Source of the DNA: Gymnothorax reevesii
Taxonomy: Eukaryota > Chordata > Actinopteri > Anguilliformes > Muraenidae
Direction of reading: 5' to 3'
Assembly: GCA_029721435.1 (NCBI GenBank)
Contig: CM056576.1
Coordinates: 121,695,166-121,759,165 of the forward strand
Length of the DNA stretch: 64,000 bases
Shown: in pieces, positions 1 to 14,196 of the stretch
Position numbering within the stretch: the stretch's first letter is position 1
Layout: each line of letters opens with the position of its first letter
The notes under the pieces: generated by a model
What the model was told of the DNA's origin: nothing
Seen by the model: the letters and a program-made list of their open reading frames with translations, nothing else
Databases searched by the model: none
Made by a program: the position numbers and the translations under genes

Positions 1-3000
1 ACATGGTCCCAGCTCAGACAGTTAATATTGAAATTATTATACAATAAACTCCTGGATGGATGTATGTTGCATACGTCCCACAGATTAGCAAGGTCAAACA
101 AAACCAGGAGTAGACTCAACGCAAGCTGTTACCCCTCAGATATAGTATTCCTATCTATTGAGCAATGTACTTTCATCGACCGACCGGACAAGACCAAAGA
201 TGATGGCAACCCTATTTATGGCCTGAGCGTGGCTGCTGCGCTGTGGTGATCCGCCCTGAGCATTTGGATATCGCACCCACCTCATCTGGCCTTGCCGTTC
301 GTACTCGTCCAATTGGACAAAGAGTTGTGTCATCGAGGTGCTGCTCGAACTTGCGACTATTTACTTTCCCTGAACACGGGGAGATACCTTGGACTGATAA
401 GTCCTCACAGAATGCTGATGCGTTTTGCACTATGTCCCCTGTTGTGTATTGAAGAACATAAAATTGTGTCGTGATAGCTTGTCTTGGACAGATTGTCGCA
501 GAGAGTCAGTGATCGAGGTACTTGTCATAGATAATTATGATACTCGTACTGACTTCATTACAAGTCTTCATTACATTTTCACTCTCTCTTGAAGTATTTC
601 TGCATTATGAGGAACTGGACTCAAATAATGTGCTACAACAAGGAAATGGCATCCAACTGACCAGATATACTCAGGCAGCCCACACTGGAATTTAGTTAAA
701 AAGAAATACATTAGATTTCCAGTTCACCAGGACAGTACATTAGTTATGGATTTACCAGTGTACTCATTCACTGAGAACAACCCCATTATGTACCTCTGAC
801 ATACGATTTTGATATGAATAGGAGATCCCACGGAAAGGAAATGACATAATAAATCAAATGTTCTCAGTATGGCTTGGTTTCATCTATTAAATGATTGCAA
901 TCAGAAAATATTACACAGAATTGAAACTGGTGATTATCATTGCTAAATGGAAAAGATGAAGAAGCGGTTTGACATTCTTAAATTATTTCTTATTACAGAA
1001 CAAGAGAAATTTTAGCAAAAAAAAATAAAAATAATTGCCATTCTTTCATTTTTTTGGAAGTATTGTGTGGTCTCGTTCGCCATAAAGCACAGCATGGAGT
1101 AGATCATTCAATGGTAATATACACTATGACAATTATTTCACCTATTATTTTGTATTATTACATTATATTATTACATAAATGAAAAGCACTGGCATGAATT
1201 CAATGTATTATTGAATCGTCACAAGTATGAGGTGAAGTGTTTATGAAAAATTGAATAAATATTTAAATTAAAAACCAATTAAAACCAATAGGTTCTTTCT
1301 GCAGGTGATCTCAAAATTGTCATAATTCAAATGTGCCAATTCCAAAGAAACTTTTTGCATCGATAAACATAAATGCTACCAATGGCTAAACCCCCAACAA
1401 TCAGTTGAGCATTTGAAGCAGTTAACTGAGTTGAATTGACATTTTTGTCATATTTGATCGTATTGTCACCTACTGCTCTTGAAAAAAAAACTATATATAT
1501 ATAAACAAAATACAAATGTACTTACTACCAACAATAAATGCACGAGTTTAGTACATGCTTATAGTTTCTAATCTAAATGCCCATACCCAGTGTCCCAGAG
1601 ACATGCCATTTTTACTTGTTCATTAGCCTAAGCAAGATTAATGTTACAATGTGTCAGGGCTGTGAGCAGTTATTGAAATTATTGCATTTCTTTTTAGGTT
1701 GGGAGTGAAATAAACACAGTGGAGAGAAGTAAAGGAAGCAAGAGTGAATGGGAGATGAACAAAACAATGGGCCTTTAGCAAATGTAGCTTTAAAGCCCAA
1801 TTATTGCCTTTTTTTGTCGAAAACCACAAAAGAGAGATCCTGTATTTCTATTAAAATAGGATCTTCCTCCCCATCCTGAACTTCAAAGAAACAAGTAATT
1901 ACTTTCATAAATAAAAAAGAATAATACTAATTTAAACGCATTCCCACAAGACATGGGTGCCTTTAATTACAAAATCGGGAGATGATATTAAAGTAAAAAT
2001 TAGTCATTTCCTAGGGGAATTTTTTTTTCCTCGGGCAAATGAAGCAACTTCCCTGATAATTTCATCCTCAGCTGTTTAGCATATAAGTTTGATGCTGCCC
2101 ACTGGTGCAGGCATCCAAAAATAATAATCTCCAGGACCACGGTTTATCATAATGCATTTTTAAATCGATGACACAAAAAAGATTGCATCAATGATCTTAC
2201 AGTGTGCTTGTACTGTAAATTAATAGGTTAAAGCCTGCACGTTACTACAGTAGATCAGAGGTTTAAAAGCCAATTCCTCCCCAGCCCCCATAAACTAATA
2301 CTAATGACTTTATTGGCCTGCAAACCAATGTATTACATCCGTGCAGGCTGTCTTGCAGCACTATTCGCTATGGCCTAATAAAATATGCCCAGCTTGTTGG
2401 GTATTTAAAGAGCGTCCATGAAATGCTAGGAGGGCATTGCACAGTTATGAAAAAGATGGCAGTAATTTTCTAGTTATTTCAGGTGATTATACTGCATCAA
2501 CTGGGTTTGGTCATGTGTTGTATTTGGCCAGAGAAAATAGCAAGTTTCCATTAAACGGACTGATTTTTTTCCCCTTCTCCCTTTGGTCTTGACAGCTCAG
2601 ATTCATTGCCTCCATATAAGCAGAAATATGGAAGTGTGATACTCGGCAGCTCTGCAAATGAATGATAGCCCTGTCCTGGTGTTCTTAAATTGTCCTTTAA
2701 AAAGCATGTTTTTGGGGACAATCCGGACTGCTAACGGGACACCGTGTCCTTTGCGGGAGACATGTTCTTAGTAGCTATCCCCAAATGGAGGCTAGAAATC
2801 ACTTTACTGGTGATGCAGTACTAGCACCAATGAGTCCACTCTTTCCCGCTCGCTAAACTAGCAATAACGAAATATTACCTTGCAGATAACCTTAATGGAG
2901 AGCGTCGGGAAAATAAGAGCTTGAAATATATTTTCCGTTTTCAAGTGCATCTGTCACATTCCCCTCTCCTCAAAGCCGTGATTATCAGCATTGCGGCACA

Positions 3001-4446
3001 CTGGAAAATTCTCATCTTCATTTGCCCCAGCATATAATAATTATCTTCATTTACATTTCAAGGAAGCCATTAAATTGACATCAAATTATCCACACAAATT
3101 AAGCATATTGAATGACATTAGACGATTAATGCGCCTCTCGCTGAGAATATCTCGGATGTTCGCGCAAAGTGCGTGTAAAATCCCATCCGTATTCATCAAC
3201 CTCGGCGTGCTTGTTTTACTGCCACTCGATTTTTAATCCATTTATTTTCATGTTTATGATTGAGAATCTTGCTTAAACCGTTAACGGTTAATCCAAAAAT
3301 GTTAGCATTCCGTCTCTCAGCTGGGCCAAACTATTTCCCAAACATCCAAGCTAAACCAAAGCTGTATTTGATCTTCATCTTAAAATGAATAGGAGAATAA
3401 TGGGCAGCAATGGGCCACCCTGCCTGACAATATCCCAGGAAGAAAGCTCAACCACCCAGGTGCCCCATCATCACAGACTCGATATGATCGCCACCACCCT
3501 CGCTGATTAATTGTCGACAAGGAAAGGACAAAAGACCCCATAGTCTTTTTTAGTAGTCTTTCAGCTGCATTCAGCTCCCTCCATATTGAGAACCAGGTGC
3601 CTCACCATTAGTCTGAGGACACCGTTAAAGCCAGGCTTCCTTTCACCACAATTGGACGAGAGGGAGTGATTGCCATTACGGTATGAACAGGCACAAACCG
3701 AAGACATAAGATCCCTAAATGAGAGCTTCAATTTGGTATGACTGCGGGCAGAATGCATGCTACTGAAAGGCAATCAGGGTACTATTGAATAGCTGTAGTG
3801 GAGGTCTATTCATTAATACATGGTGCCATTTCTTCATTTCTCCAACAAGTTACGTGAAAATCATCTTAATTCAGAGGTGCATTATTCCCCTTTTCAGCCC
3901 AAGTTGAAGCGAATGGAGTCGCGTAGCACGCGTACAGATGGTTCATTATAGTTTCACCTGTGCCTTTCATTAAAGTGAGATTATACTCTACCACGCTCAA
4001 ACCGGCCTCACATGGCACAGTGCAAACATGGTTTGGTGCGAGAAAATGGCACTTTAATGAGATTTAATGATAGTGCACGAAATAAGCAGGCATTCTCCTG
4101 CCCACTCCATTGCATAGACAGATGAAATAACAATCTGAGATCAGATAATTAAAAGTTCACTTCGGACTACGACCTCATGTCAGGGATAGGGGTGCGGTAA
4201 ACGCTGTAAAACCCGGCACTGCTTTTACCTCAACTACAGTAACACCATTATGGATGTATGGAGGGTGTTAGACGAGACACTTTACGAGGAAAGAGAACTT
4301 TTTCTAGGTTACATTTTGTGCAGAATGCTAACAGTGTCATTTAAAGATGAGTGCGTGGGCTTTTCCATCCAGAATGGGAAAGAATCCAATTTGCCTATGC
4401 TAATATATACAGTACCGCCAAATGATGCATTTTATCTGCTTACATT
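1..4446. other. intergenic DNA without recognisable gene
   Basis: No open frame here resembles a known family, none is long, and I see no splice-framed exon. The sequence is AT-rich and mostly unique, with short A/T runs (for example around 1,015-1,030) and many TAAT/ATTA words, especially between 2,900 and 4,150. The first 500 bases have overlapping short frames on both strands (about 60-73 codons), but none has recognisable motifs. Some blocks could be conserved non-coding elements; this is inference only. Confidence 0.6.
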
Positions 4447-4540
4447 GTGCGAGTGCGCATTTGTGTGTGCACTTGTGTGTGTGCGTGCACGTGCATGTGT
4501 GCGGTGTGTGTGCGTGTGTGTGTGTGTTTGTGTGTGTGTA
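4447..4540. repeat. GT-rich compound microsatellite
   Basis: Imperfect GT/GTGC repeat ending in a purer GT tract with one TTTG interruption. The cysteine/valine-rich open frames across it are translation of the repeat and not genes. Confidence 0.95.
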
Positions 4541-6228
4541 TATTTGTGAGTTGAAAAGCAATCATCTGGATGCCGACTATGGGATTTCGCAGCATTTCAA
4601 AAAACGTAAACAATGCCTAGTATTTTAGAGAATGGAAAAGTGCATTGTCGTCACAGAGCACTTAGAACTAAAACAAAACAGCAAGTGATTTTCTCAGCAG
4701 AAAAGGCTGGTACTCTGTTCAGCAATAAGATAGCGAATGCTTGGGGTGATGCTCTAAAGCTCCCTCTCTTGCGGAACAAATTCACCAGCTCATTTCTGTG
4801 CTCTAGACATGATATATATACCAGTTCAAAAAGCCCGATTGAGCTCAGACCTTAGTTGAAATTAGGCAGTTGCATTAGTGAAAAATGACAGTGTGAGCTA
4901 TGTTTCCGAAACAAACATTTCTGAAATATTAAAAAACATTTTGTAGATAATATTTTGCAGGAAAAATAAAATAACGGAACAGTAAAAGGGCAAAGAAGAG
5001 GTAGATATAGCTTTTTATACGTCATAAGGAGAGTAATGGCTTTTTTTTTCAGAGGGAATTGGTGTCCGCACTCCTTGGAGTAGCTATGTCCAATTTTATC
5101 CACAGGCAGGCGGCTTGGGTGCAGATTTTTAGCTTAGCTCAGTGCTACAACTCCTAATTCCAATGATGAACTAATAAGGTTAATTATAGACCAAGATAAG
5201 TGGAAAAAGGTGTGTCAGTGTTTGGCTACAAAAAGCCCAGCACCCACACAGGCTCTCTTCAGATAAGATTGGACACCCCCAAGGAAGTGAGCTATCCTGA
5301 TTGTGCTAAAATGGGAAGCAAAAAAAGATCAATCAGTTCTCTGGTATTCAGCATTAATTGTATTTCCAGTACTTGCAAATCAAACGTAGAACTCATGTTG
5401 ACTAAATTGAAGCCTGTTTTTCAAGTCTATGAAGCTCCAATGATTCAATTCTTCAAACTTCGAAGAATTCTTAAAAGGGGAGCTATGAGCTGCTCCCTTG
5501 CATCAACATCTTTATTTTCAACGGTGTACGTCCTCTCCAGAATGTCCACCTTCGCACTTGTAGGCCATAGTAACAAAGAGGCAATGTGAAGAGAACATAA
5601 TATGGACAATGTAGGATCAGAGCATATAAGTCCTCCCTAATAATCTGTTCCATCCATCAGGATTTTCTAATCGGAGTGACCCTTCAGCCTGTCATGAATC
5701 GAATGATTAAAGCCAATGGTCTTTGATCAAATTTCTTATGTTGGTCAAATTGTGAAGACATGACTTACAACCTTAACAAGGAAAACTGTCTGCAGAAGTC
5801 TGTGGCCGCCCTGTTACCAGAAAAGAGGCCTCTACAATGGGCACTTAGAAATTTACACCAGAACAAAGTGGGTTGTTCTTTACAGTAGAGTTCATCATGA
5901 TTGGACATAGAAACATAAATGGGGGGAAAACCAACGAATGACCTTCATGGGGTTTTGCAGGGAAATTCAAATGATAACCACGAAAGGGGATAGTGAGGGA
6001 AGATAGGTAGAAGAAGGAGGGGGTGGGGAGGTGAGGAATGCTTTCTCCCTTCTCGACGCCAAATAATTGAAGTAGTTAGTCAGAATCAGCTGTCTGATGG
6101 ATGGAAGTAAAACACAGCAGGACTTTCTGACACCGAAAATGTCCACTTCTGGTTAAATGTGAACTTTTTGGCAGCAGGAAGTGGTTAATTGCGAAAATCC
6201 AGTGAAGACAGGGCAGCAAGATGTTGGC
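4541..6228. other. intergenic DNA without recognisable gene
   Basis: The longest frame (5,200-5,589, plus, 129 codons) has no recognisable domain, no repeat and no compositional sign of coding, so I treat it as chance. The region ends in a purine-rich stretch near 6,000-6,040 just before a CpG-rich patch. Confidence 0.6.
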
Positions 6229-6490
6229 TCAGGAGCGATGTCCACTCACAAGCTTCTGGAAGGCGCGCGTGAAGCGAGCAGGCAGCTACACTGTACATTC
6301 TCAGGTCAGGCAATGGGGCAGAAAAGTGGCGCGCATTAGCGAGAGACGGCGAAACAGAAACAACCCGCCATATGTCTGAACAGATGCGTACGGAACGGTG
6401 CGGCAGAGCGAAGGGCCGGCGGAAGGGGCGGTAACCGCAGCCAGCTCTGACTTATGGGGGACCGCGCGGGCGCTAAGCAATTCAGGCCCA
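6229..6490. promoter_or_regulatory. CpG-rich patch in AT-rich surroundings
   Basis: By eye about two dozen CpG dinucleotides fall in roughly 260 bases, with GC clearly higher than the flanks and GGCGCGC and CCGGCGG clusters. This resembles a small CpG island. No TATA box or coding exon follows on either strand within the next few hundred bases. It could be an orphan CpG island, an enhancer or the promoter of a non-coding RNA. The 71-codon minus-strand frame across it is probably a by-product of GC content. Confidence 0.4.
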
Positions 6491-7394
6491 CAAGCATATG
6501 CGCACCACAAGGCCATTTCTGCCAGGTGATTTACATTAAGGCCTCATTGTACGGCAATGCTGTTAGAGAGCATTCTTATTGGGATCCTAATTAAAACCGT
6601 TAATCTCACGGTCCTGCCGGGTCAGTTCGACAAATAAAAGGAAACAATGCAGTCAGATTACTCACTCGCACCTGGCAAGCAGACACCGGTTTCCTTCTCC
6701 GCCGCTTCAGAGATAAAAATTAAGCAATTACATTTAAACTTTTGCATAACGGCCTGTATCCTTTTTTAAGCCCAGTGCGCTGAAACTTCTATGCCAAATA
6801 CTTACACTAAACTTGCTTTTTTTTTTTTTCCAATGGGCTCCCTTGTCATCACCTCTTTCCCAATCCAATTATTTCAGATTTCAAGCGCTGTACGGAAACT
6901 TGGAAACCGGAAAGGAATTTTTCGGAACTATACGCAAGGACTCAACACGCTGAATCTGTGTTCCTCATCAGCAAAACACACAGGCTCCAAGAAGACATAT
7001 CATCCTTGTACACACAGCTCTTCAGATAAATGGTTCATTATTATATTGTATACTCATAAAGGTATAAAATATTGCTGCAACTCTGACTGCCCAGTTCGCT
7101 TTGACTAAAACGCAGAAAAATATCCTCATGGGTGGGCGTCTACTCTCAAATTTCAAAAAAGGCAGAATAAAACATGCCCTTACTTGCGAAAAAGCTAACG
7201 CAGAAGCCCTTTTGACCTCATTAGCCTCAAAGAAATGGTTTTGGTTTGTTTTATGTCATTCCTGCAATCATTCACGCAAAGCGGGCCAGAAAAACTTTTT
7301 CGAACAAAGAAAAATAAATTAACGTCAGCCCAAAGACAGGCGCAGCATTCTGTAACCCAATTAAATGACAAATTAGCGCAATTAGCACTAAAGG
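6491..7394. other. intergenic DNA rich in homeodomain-like words
   Basis: The segment around 6,540-6,780 has several TAATTA/TTAATC-type words between GC-richer blocks, for example CCTAATTAAAACCGTTAATC near 6,588. There is no gene. Short plus-strand frames at 6,791-7,322 show no family resemblance. An 11-base T run lies near 6,820. Confidence 0.4.
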
Positions 7395-7560
7395 AGAAGG
7401 TGCCCTACCCAGAACCACGCTGCGCGGGCATCCAAAACGGCGTCGCGGCTCGGTGTCTGCTGGGGTGTCCCCACAGAGAACGGACGGCGCTGATGGATGG
7501 GGTGCGCCGTGGCCTCGTGTGAGGCTCGAACCCCGGGGCCAATCTTACCGTGACCCTCTC
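7395..7560. promoter_or_regulatory. second CpG-rich patch
   Basis: About 16 CpGs lie in about 165 bases, including GGCGTCGCGG and CGGACGGCG. A GGCTCGAACCC word near 7,523 resembles a tRNA B box, but I could not form an A box and acceptor stem around it. No exon is recognisable. The role is unknown. Confidence 0.35.
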
Positions 7561-9058
7561 AGCACCGGCTGCCCCTCAATTAAACCAGGGGCCTTTGTAC
7601 CATAAGCGTCCCTACGGCACGGTCCTACCCACTACAAAAAAATAAGGACGGGAGAAAAGTCGAGCAGTCCGCTCTCGCTTTTGTCTGGTTGGGAGGCTTT
7701 TGTCTCTGTGTGACCGTGGGTTCTGAGCCAACTTTCTATAGACTATACATTACCACAGCAGAGTCCCATTAAAGAGAACAGAGGAGGAGGGAGGTCAATT
7801 CATTGTCACACAATGGCCACGGAAAGGTGCCATTTAAAGACTGCCAAAAGCTGGAAATGTCTTGAAAACAATTAATTAGTCTGACATGCAGAATATATTA
7901 AAGTTAATCATGTCCAGAGGATCACGTTCTGAATATGTCAGAGAAACTAGTAACTTGATAAAAAAAAATAATAATAACTTGTAGCATCCAGCTGCATTGT
8001 AGATGTTATGCTTCTGACAACAGTTGGTAATGCCAAGAGGGAAAAAAAAGAGAATGCACTTAATGGAGTCAGTTTGCTTGTACACCTGATTTTCCATCCT
8101 TGGTAAGAGCCAGGACTGCTTTTTTTCTGTAATCCAGAGAGCAAACCTGAACATTTTACCAGGTGCACTTTCAGCAACTTGTGTTTGGCAGTCTCCGCTT
8201 CTTGGCTTCCAGGGAAACGTTGCGTTTCACTGAGCGTGCCCCTCTGGATCAAACTATTAAAGGGCCCAAGGTGTAGGGTGGGGACCGACTTGTTCCTCCA
8301 AAACAGAATAGGAGCATTGAGGCCCATAGAGAAACAGGGAGGAAAGGCTTTGGAAAACAAATAGTTGTATCACTACCTGCTGTGCAGACACTATTAAAAC
8401 AAAGGGAGAGAATCACACAGCAGGCAGTCGATCTGCATACTGCTACCAACCTCTTTGATCAGCCTAGCAGGCAGTTCGGTAAGAGATAGAGAGTACAAGA
8501 ATTGAGAATAATTCTTATGTTAACAGAATAATATTCATTAAAGAAATGTTTTGCATCTCTACAGAACAACCCTTTGCTTAATCTACTTTTCAAATGATCC
8601 GCATGCTTCAATTTCTTTAAACATGTATGCACAAAAATTTAGCGCAATATAATGCATGCAGATTGAAGCATAATCCAGATTTGATTTGATTGATTCATTT
8701 TGTATTAGGCAAGGAACGTGTCTGTCTGCCTAACCTGCATTATCCACATGAGAGGTGTGGCATGTGTCATGTATAATTTCTGAATGTCCCAAATGCGCTC
8801 AGTGGGATCTGGGCTTTTGCTATTTGAGCCGACAAACCTATATTCCCGCCTCATATGCGGCAGCTTTTCACCGTAGAAGACCAAATTATGAAGTTGCATT
8901 TTTGATCATTTAAATCTGATGAAGCTACTTAACATGGACTTTTTTAGACCAGCGTCTATACCATTTTCAACTCAGCTTCTAAATGATTGTCACAAAGGTG
9001 TCCTCGACTTCATTGACACAATATAACATCTACATCGCTGTTTGAATGACCCCCAGTT
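7561..9058. other. intergenic DNA without recognisable gene
   Basis: Mainly AT-rich unique sequence. The overlapping minus-strand frames at 7,876-8,449 (up to 137 codons) are rich in F, S and L as expected from composition, and none matches a family I know. I see no repeat of note. Confidence 0.55.
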
Positions 9059-9103
9059 TTTTTTTTCTTTTTTGGGGGACGGGGGGTGGGGGGGTGGAGC
9101 GGG
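9059..9103 (+). repeat. T run followed by G-quadruplex-like G runs
   Basis: A T-rich run at about 9,056-9,073 passes directly into four G runs: five G, six G, seven G, then three G after a short loop (9,074-9,103). The loops are AC, T and a six-base TGGAGC-type spacer, which satisfies the usual G4 pattern on the plus strand. It may be simple low complexity or a decayed insertion tail. Confidence 0.6.
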
Positions 9104-12100
9104 AAATGCCATTCCACCTGAGCCGAGATAGGAGCCAATGTTTCCTCGTAGTAAGGAACCTTTGTCTTTTTATATGACCGTCTAGATACATCGCCAGTAC
9201 TGGCTGGAACAAAGTTTACCAGTAACCCCTGTTGCATCGAGTCTAGACAGTGAAGCATTACCTATGATGGCCTCATCATTAAAGCTTACTTATTATTAGC
9301 TGCCAAAGGCTCGCTACCTATATGTCTCATTCCGTGCCCGAAAGCTGGCCGCAAGAAGCAGAGACAACAATTAGCAATGGCAAACTTCTCTAGGTTTTAC
9401 ATCGATAACTAACACCAGTGCACAATAGAAGCTACGTCACAGAAAAGCAGATAAAAAAAATAATTGCAGGGAGATCAAATGCTGAACCTTTTAGTGCACA
9501 AACCATCTCTGCTTTGAAATGCAGACATACGCGATTAGCTCTGGATTTGATTCATTTGCCCGCCATAATTACCAGCAAGACAAGCTTTTCATAGCCACCT
9601 TACAGTCTGAACTAATGAGCAAATTCTGCTTTTCCATCTAACTTACAAATCATAGCTAATAGACCTGAGGTAGAGCATTGGGTCTTATTGGGGGCAGGGA
9701 AGCACAGATTTCGCAGCTCAGTCCACAGAGATTTTATCTCTGTTTGAATTTTTTTTTTCTTTTTTTCTTTTTGCACATCTTGAGTTTAGTTGTTAGCAGA
9801 CCTCACACAGGGTCAAAATCCAAAGGCAGAAATAAAATTACAGAGCTCCTTTTCCTAATTGTAGTGAATTATAAATTGGTTCGAGGCTAAGCTCGATACC
9901 CCAAATAGCTAATTTCTGTTAATTCAGGTTGTTAGTTTCAAGTAATTACACTTTACTTTACAACTGCAATTATAAGCACATTCCACTGGTGTGGACCATT
10001 CCCTGTTTTCTTTAAAAAAGAAAAAAAAAGCAATTGGTCCACTTTCACAGCATCTGGCTGTGTTTTATTTTGGACAATGTTTCCGGCAATAGGTTAACTA
10101 AAGTGTGTTTTTTTTTATCAATGTCAATTAGCAGACCTATGATTTGAAAACAAATAAAACGAATAAACACATTTCCATAAGTTAGCAGGGGTGAAAAGGG
10201 ACAGAAAAAAACCCAAAATGACATTGCATTGTAGGCAAATAGAGTTTATTAATGGGCCTTCCCCTGGTTTCCATATGGCCACACGTCCCCCACATTCTCT
10301 AAAGCAATAAATCAAAAACCAGAGGTCCAACTGCATGCTCAGTTCAAACACAGCTGTCGCCAAGAGTAGAATACACCTGGGCCTCAAGCCTATATATCCC
10401 ATTCTCCTTCACCACTCTGTAAGACCCTTCAAAGACCACATTGTTTGAAACGTGTTCAAAGTTGCAGACAAAGGAGCGCCCAAGGATAGCTCTTCAAAGA
10501 CCAGGAAGTCAAGAAGAGTTGCATTTCTAAGGCTCGCCAAGCGGTGTGAGCGAATTCCAGGACGGTGGCATAAGTAGGCGTATATTTATCATACCAAATC
10601 GTATCGTCGGCATCGACCGCTCTCAGATGTTCTCGACTGCGGCTCGCAGCGAGAGGGACGGGCTGGCCTCAGCTGGATCTCCGGGCTCCGAACAGAAGTA
10701 CATTATGAGCTCCTAATGAGAGACCATCCTCTGTACGCCAATTTTCAGAAGCAGAAAATCCTCTTGCTACAGAGGCAGTAACCTTTAATTCTGGGAGGCC
10801 GTGTTCAAATTGCCACAGCAGGACGCCCTTCAGACAATAGCACTGAAAGTTCCCATTGGATTGTCCTCTCTTCTATTTCAGCATGTGGGCATTATCTACT
10901 CAATGCTTTAATTATGGCCTACCACAGAAGAAGAAGAGCAAAAACTCCTGCTGAACGGTTTAAGAATAGCATGAAAGCATAAGGTTATCCAGGCAGTGCA
11001 GTGCCCCAGTAATACGCAATTTACTTGTCCTCTCCATTTACATTACTTGTTCATTAGTGTCACTTTAACTCCTTGCATTGTGATACATGACCAGAGGCTG
11101 ATTACCCGGGCTCTCGTATCCCAGTATCCTCTGCTGATGTAAGCCAGCCGCACAAGGGATCGGCTAATTGCAATCCTGGCCAATTGTACAGTCCTCTTCA
11201 ATCCTCAAGGAGCAAAACTGCTGATTCCGGACTGGGTACACCGATCAGACAACTATTGTACTGCCAAACAGGCTAAGAAACCTCGTCATCAAGTCATTTT
11301 GTTACAGCACAAAGATGTTCGGATGCCCACAGCAAGCCCTGTGAATTGCTGTTTATGACGCAACGCTTGAAGAAATCACGATTGTTTTGGTTTGCTCAAA
11401 GTGATATTAATGCGTATAATATGAATTTAAGGATGTGGGAGTCGTGCCAGTTTTAGCTCTGTGTTTAAGTGACAGTGTAAACTCACCATTTCAGGCATAC
11501 TTTCATCCTCCGACATCCCAAATATTTGTCTGATAGTCAACTGGCAATACAAAGCAAATAGCTAATGTCTGCTTTCGCCTTTGGCGAAGACTGCTGATTT
11601 TGTGGAAGATTTGGGACTGCTTCCAGGCATCAAGAAGCAGGTCGCAAATTCTGGGCAGCTCCAGGACCTTCTGGATCATTCAGGAGAGTTGGGATATCCG
11701 TGCCATTATTCCCTGGCTGTTAATTTTACAGACCAGACTGTTTTACAGTGGAGCAGCGCAGTCCTATAGCCTGCATCAATATCAAAAACACTTATATTCC
11801 ACAAACTGCACTCGCGTTTGTTGGCTTGCGGGTGTACACTGGGGCAAGTCTTATCTGCCCTCGTTGGATGCAACCCTCCGGGTGTTCCCTGATTTCAATA
11901 GGTTGTCATTAACCTTTCGGTTTTGCCGAGCTGATGATAATCACAGCCTTCAATTTCAGCGCTTATTAAAGCATTAAAACAGCAACTGCTTTGGCTTTAT
12001 GCTCTGTCCTTATCCGGAGAGGGAGGAGAACGTGCCGGCACAATGATTAAATCTTCGCAAGGCAGGAAATGATTTCACACCCCTCTGTCGCAGCCAGTTA

Positions 12101-14196
12101 GCAGACACCTTGTTCAAAAAAAGAAAGAAAATGTGTTGAGAAGGAGGGGGTAAAGGGGGGTTGGGGGCCATAGTACACACCTGGTGGAGAGCGCATGATT
12201 AAAGTGTGTAATTTTTCGACACCACCTCGGGCCAAATGGACCGTCTTTCATGAGCTGAGATCACCACATCAAAGTGACTCCGGTGCGATCCTCCAGGCAA
12301 ATTTGTTCAAAGCCCGAGCCCATTCTTTCAGATCTATTTTACGCTCATTGTCCACATTAGGTTTATGGATAAAGCAGGGATGATTCCTACGCGGAAGCGC
12401 GCTAATAGGTGTATCAATTTAAGCAGAGTCGAGCTAAAGAAGAGATGAGGTAGCATACTGATGACTTGTCAATGTGTGCTTTTGCTAGAGCCCGTGGGAA
12501 GGAGTTTTCCCCACCCCCACCCCTTCTCAAAGAACTTGTCAAAAGGTTTTTTTTGCTATTCAGGTCAACAGAAACTTATGCTGGACCTAAATGATGGTTA
12601 AATGTAATGATAAATTTCATTTAAATAATGGATGATTCAACAAAAAGCCAAAAATCCCACAAATTGATGTGCACATAACCAGCGGGGAAAATAGTTTCCA
12701 TCAAATATTCCACATCTTGTGTTCACATAATTGTCTACGCTCTAAGTGTCAGAGCTACACTGCCAAAAGTCTGAGGGTATCCGATGAGGGGCGATTATCT
12801 CAGATTACACATACAAACTTTTTTGTTAAGGCTAAGTGGACCTCATTTACAAACACCAAACCTAAAACAGAGGACTAAGATTTATTCAACTACTGTAACG
12901 CATTCAGTCTTCCGAGAGAAAATGTATGAATAAATAAATACTTATCATTAGCGTGGAAGTATCATGGAGTTTTTCAGAGGGAGGATGCATTTCAACAGCG
13001 GCATGTTCTCTTGGGTCCATGTTTTAATCCTTTTGGTGGATTTAAATTAAAGCACCACACTCCCCCAGTGATCAATTAAACAAAAGTGCGAGGAACTCCA
13101 GTAAGGAAAAAAAACTTTGATTAAACCTTGTAAACGGAGCTCCGTTTCCAAACACCATTGCCCTTTCCAAAACATCTTTCTTCTCTCCTAGCTAGCACTT
13201 AGCCTTCTAAGCCCATTTCCAATTACCAGGACTCATAACCTGGTACCATGAGATGAAAGTCAACTGCGCAATTTTGTTCTTGGTTCCTTTCCCACTTGAA
13301 AAGTGATGGTCACTTCTCAAGATATCAAATACCCTTTCCAGATATCAAGGCATGAAGAGCGATGGTCTTTAAGGGAGCTGGGACAGTTCATTTTAACTGC
13401 TGATATGCCATCTGCGCACTGGTCAAAGCAATAATTTTCAAATCTGGTCCTAGAAGCCCATGGCACAGCTAGTCAGATTTCATGCCTGATAATGAATTGA
13501 TAAATTAATGTCACTGATTGGGCAGAGATTCCACTGGCCCGGTGTCAAAGGGCTAATTCAGTTCCTGATTAGCTGAGAAGAATGAACATCAGTAGTGCTA
13601 TTCGCCTTCGGGGCCTGAGTCCTGCTCGGTTCCCAGATTGTTGATTTGTTCTGCTTAGCAGAGTTTATCAAGCAGAATCGGCCCAAGAGTTTGCAGAGGG
13701 ATTGCTAATGGCTTCGTAAAGGCCTTCCTGTAACCTCAGTAGAACTCAAATTCCCGTGCTAATCTGAGGTGTGGTAGCGTCAGCGAAGAATTACTGAAAT
13801 TAATAACAAAGATAATATCTGCACGAGCATCAGTGGCATCTGACTGATCTACAGGTTTTGAATTATGCCAGGGGGAACTCGGGCTCACAGAAGAACTTGA
13901 AATGAGGGGTTTTCAAAAGCGAGAGACCTGAGAACAAAGAACCGTCTCATAATTGATTTGATCCATTTTGAATCACAGTTTTGTTGATCAGTGATTCATA
14001 CCGTCCTCAATGATCATACGCAAACCTATTTTACAGTATTTAGGAATAAGAAAAGTTCACTAGTAACTCAATGAAATATGTTTTACAATTGCAACTCATA
14101 ATTTCATGACTAAAGTGCAATAAAACATTCTATGCACTATGTAGTACCTTTTTGCATATAAAGTAACAAGTTGGTAGGTTATGCTCTGCAAATTCA

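Noticed and set aside
4250..4628. Cysteine/valine-rich 99- and 68-codon frames
   Set aside because: Their C-terminal halves are translations of the GT microsatellite at 4,447-4,540.
5200..5589. 129-codon plus-strand open frame
   Set aside because: Long by chance standards but without recognisable domain, motif, splice context or composition bias; expected occasionally in 64 kb of AT-rich DNA.
7500..7545. Possible tRNA (GGCTCGAACCC B-box-like word)
   Set aside because: No A box at the right distance and no acceptor, D or anticodon stems could be formed on either strand.
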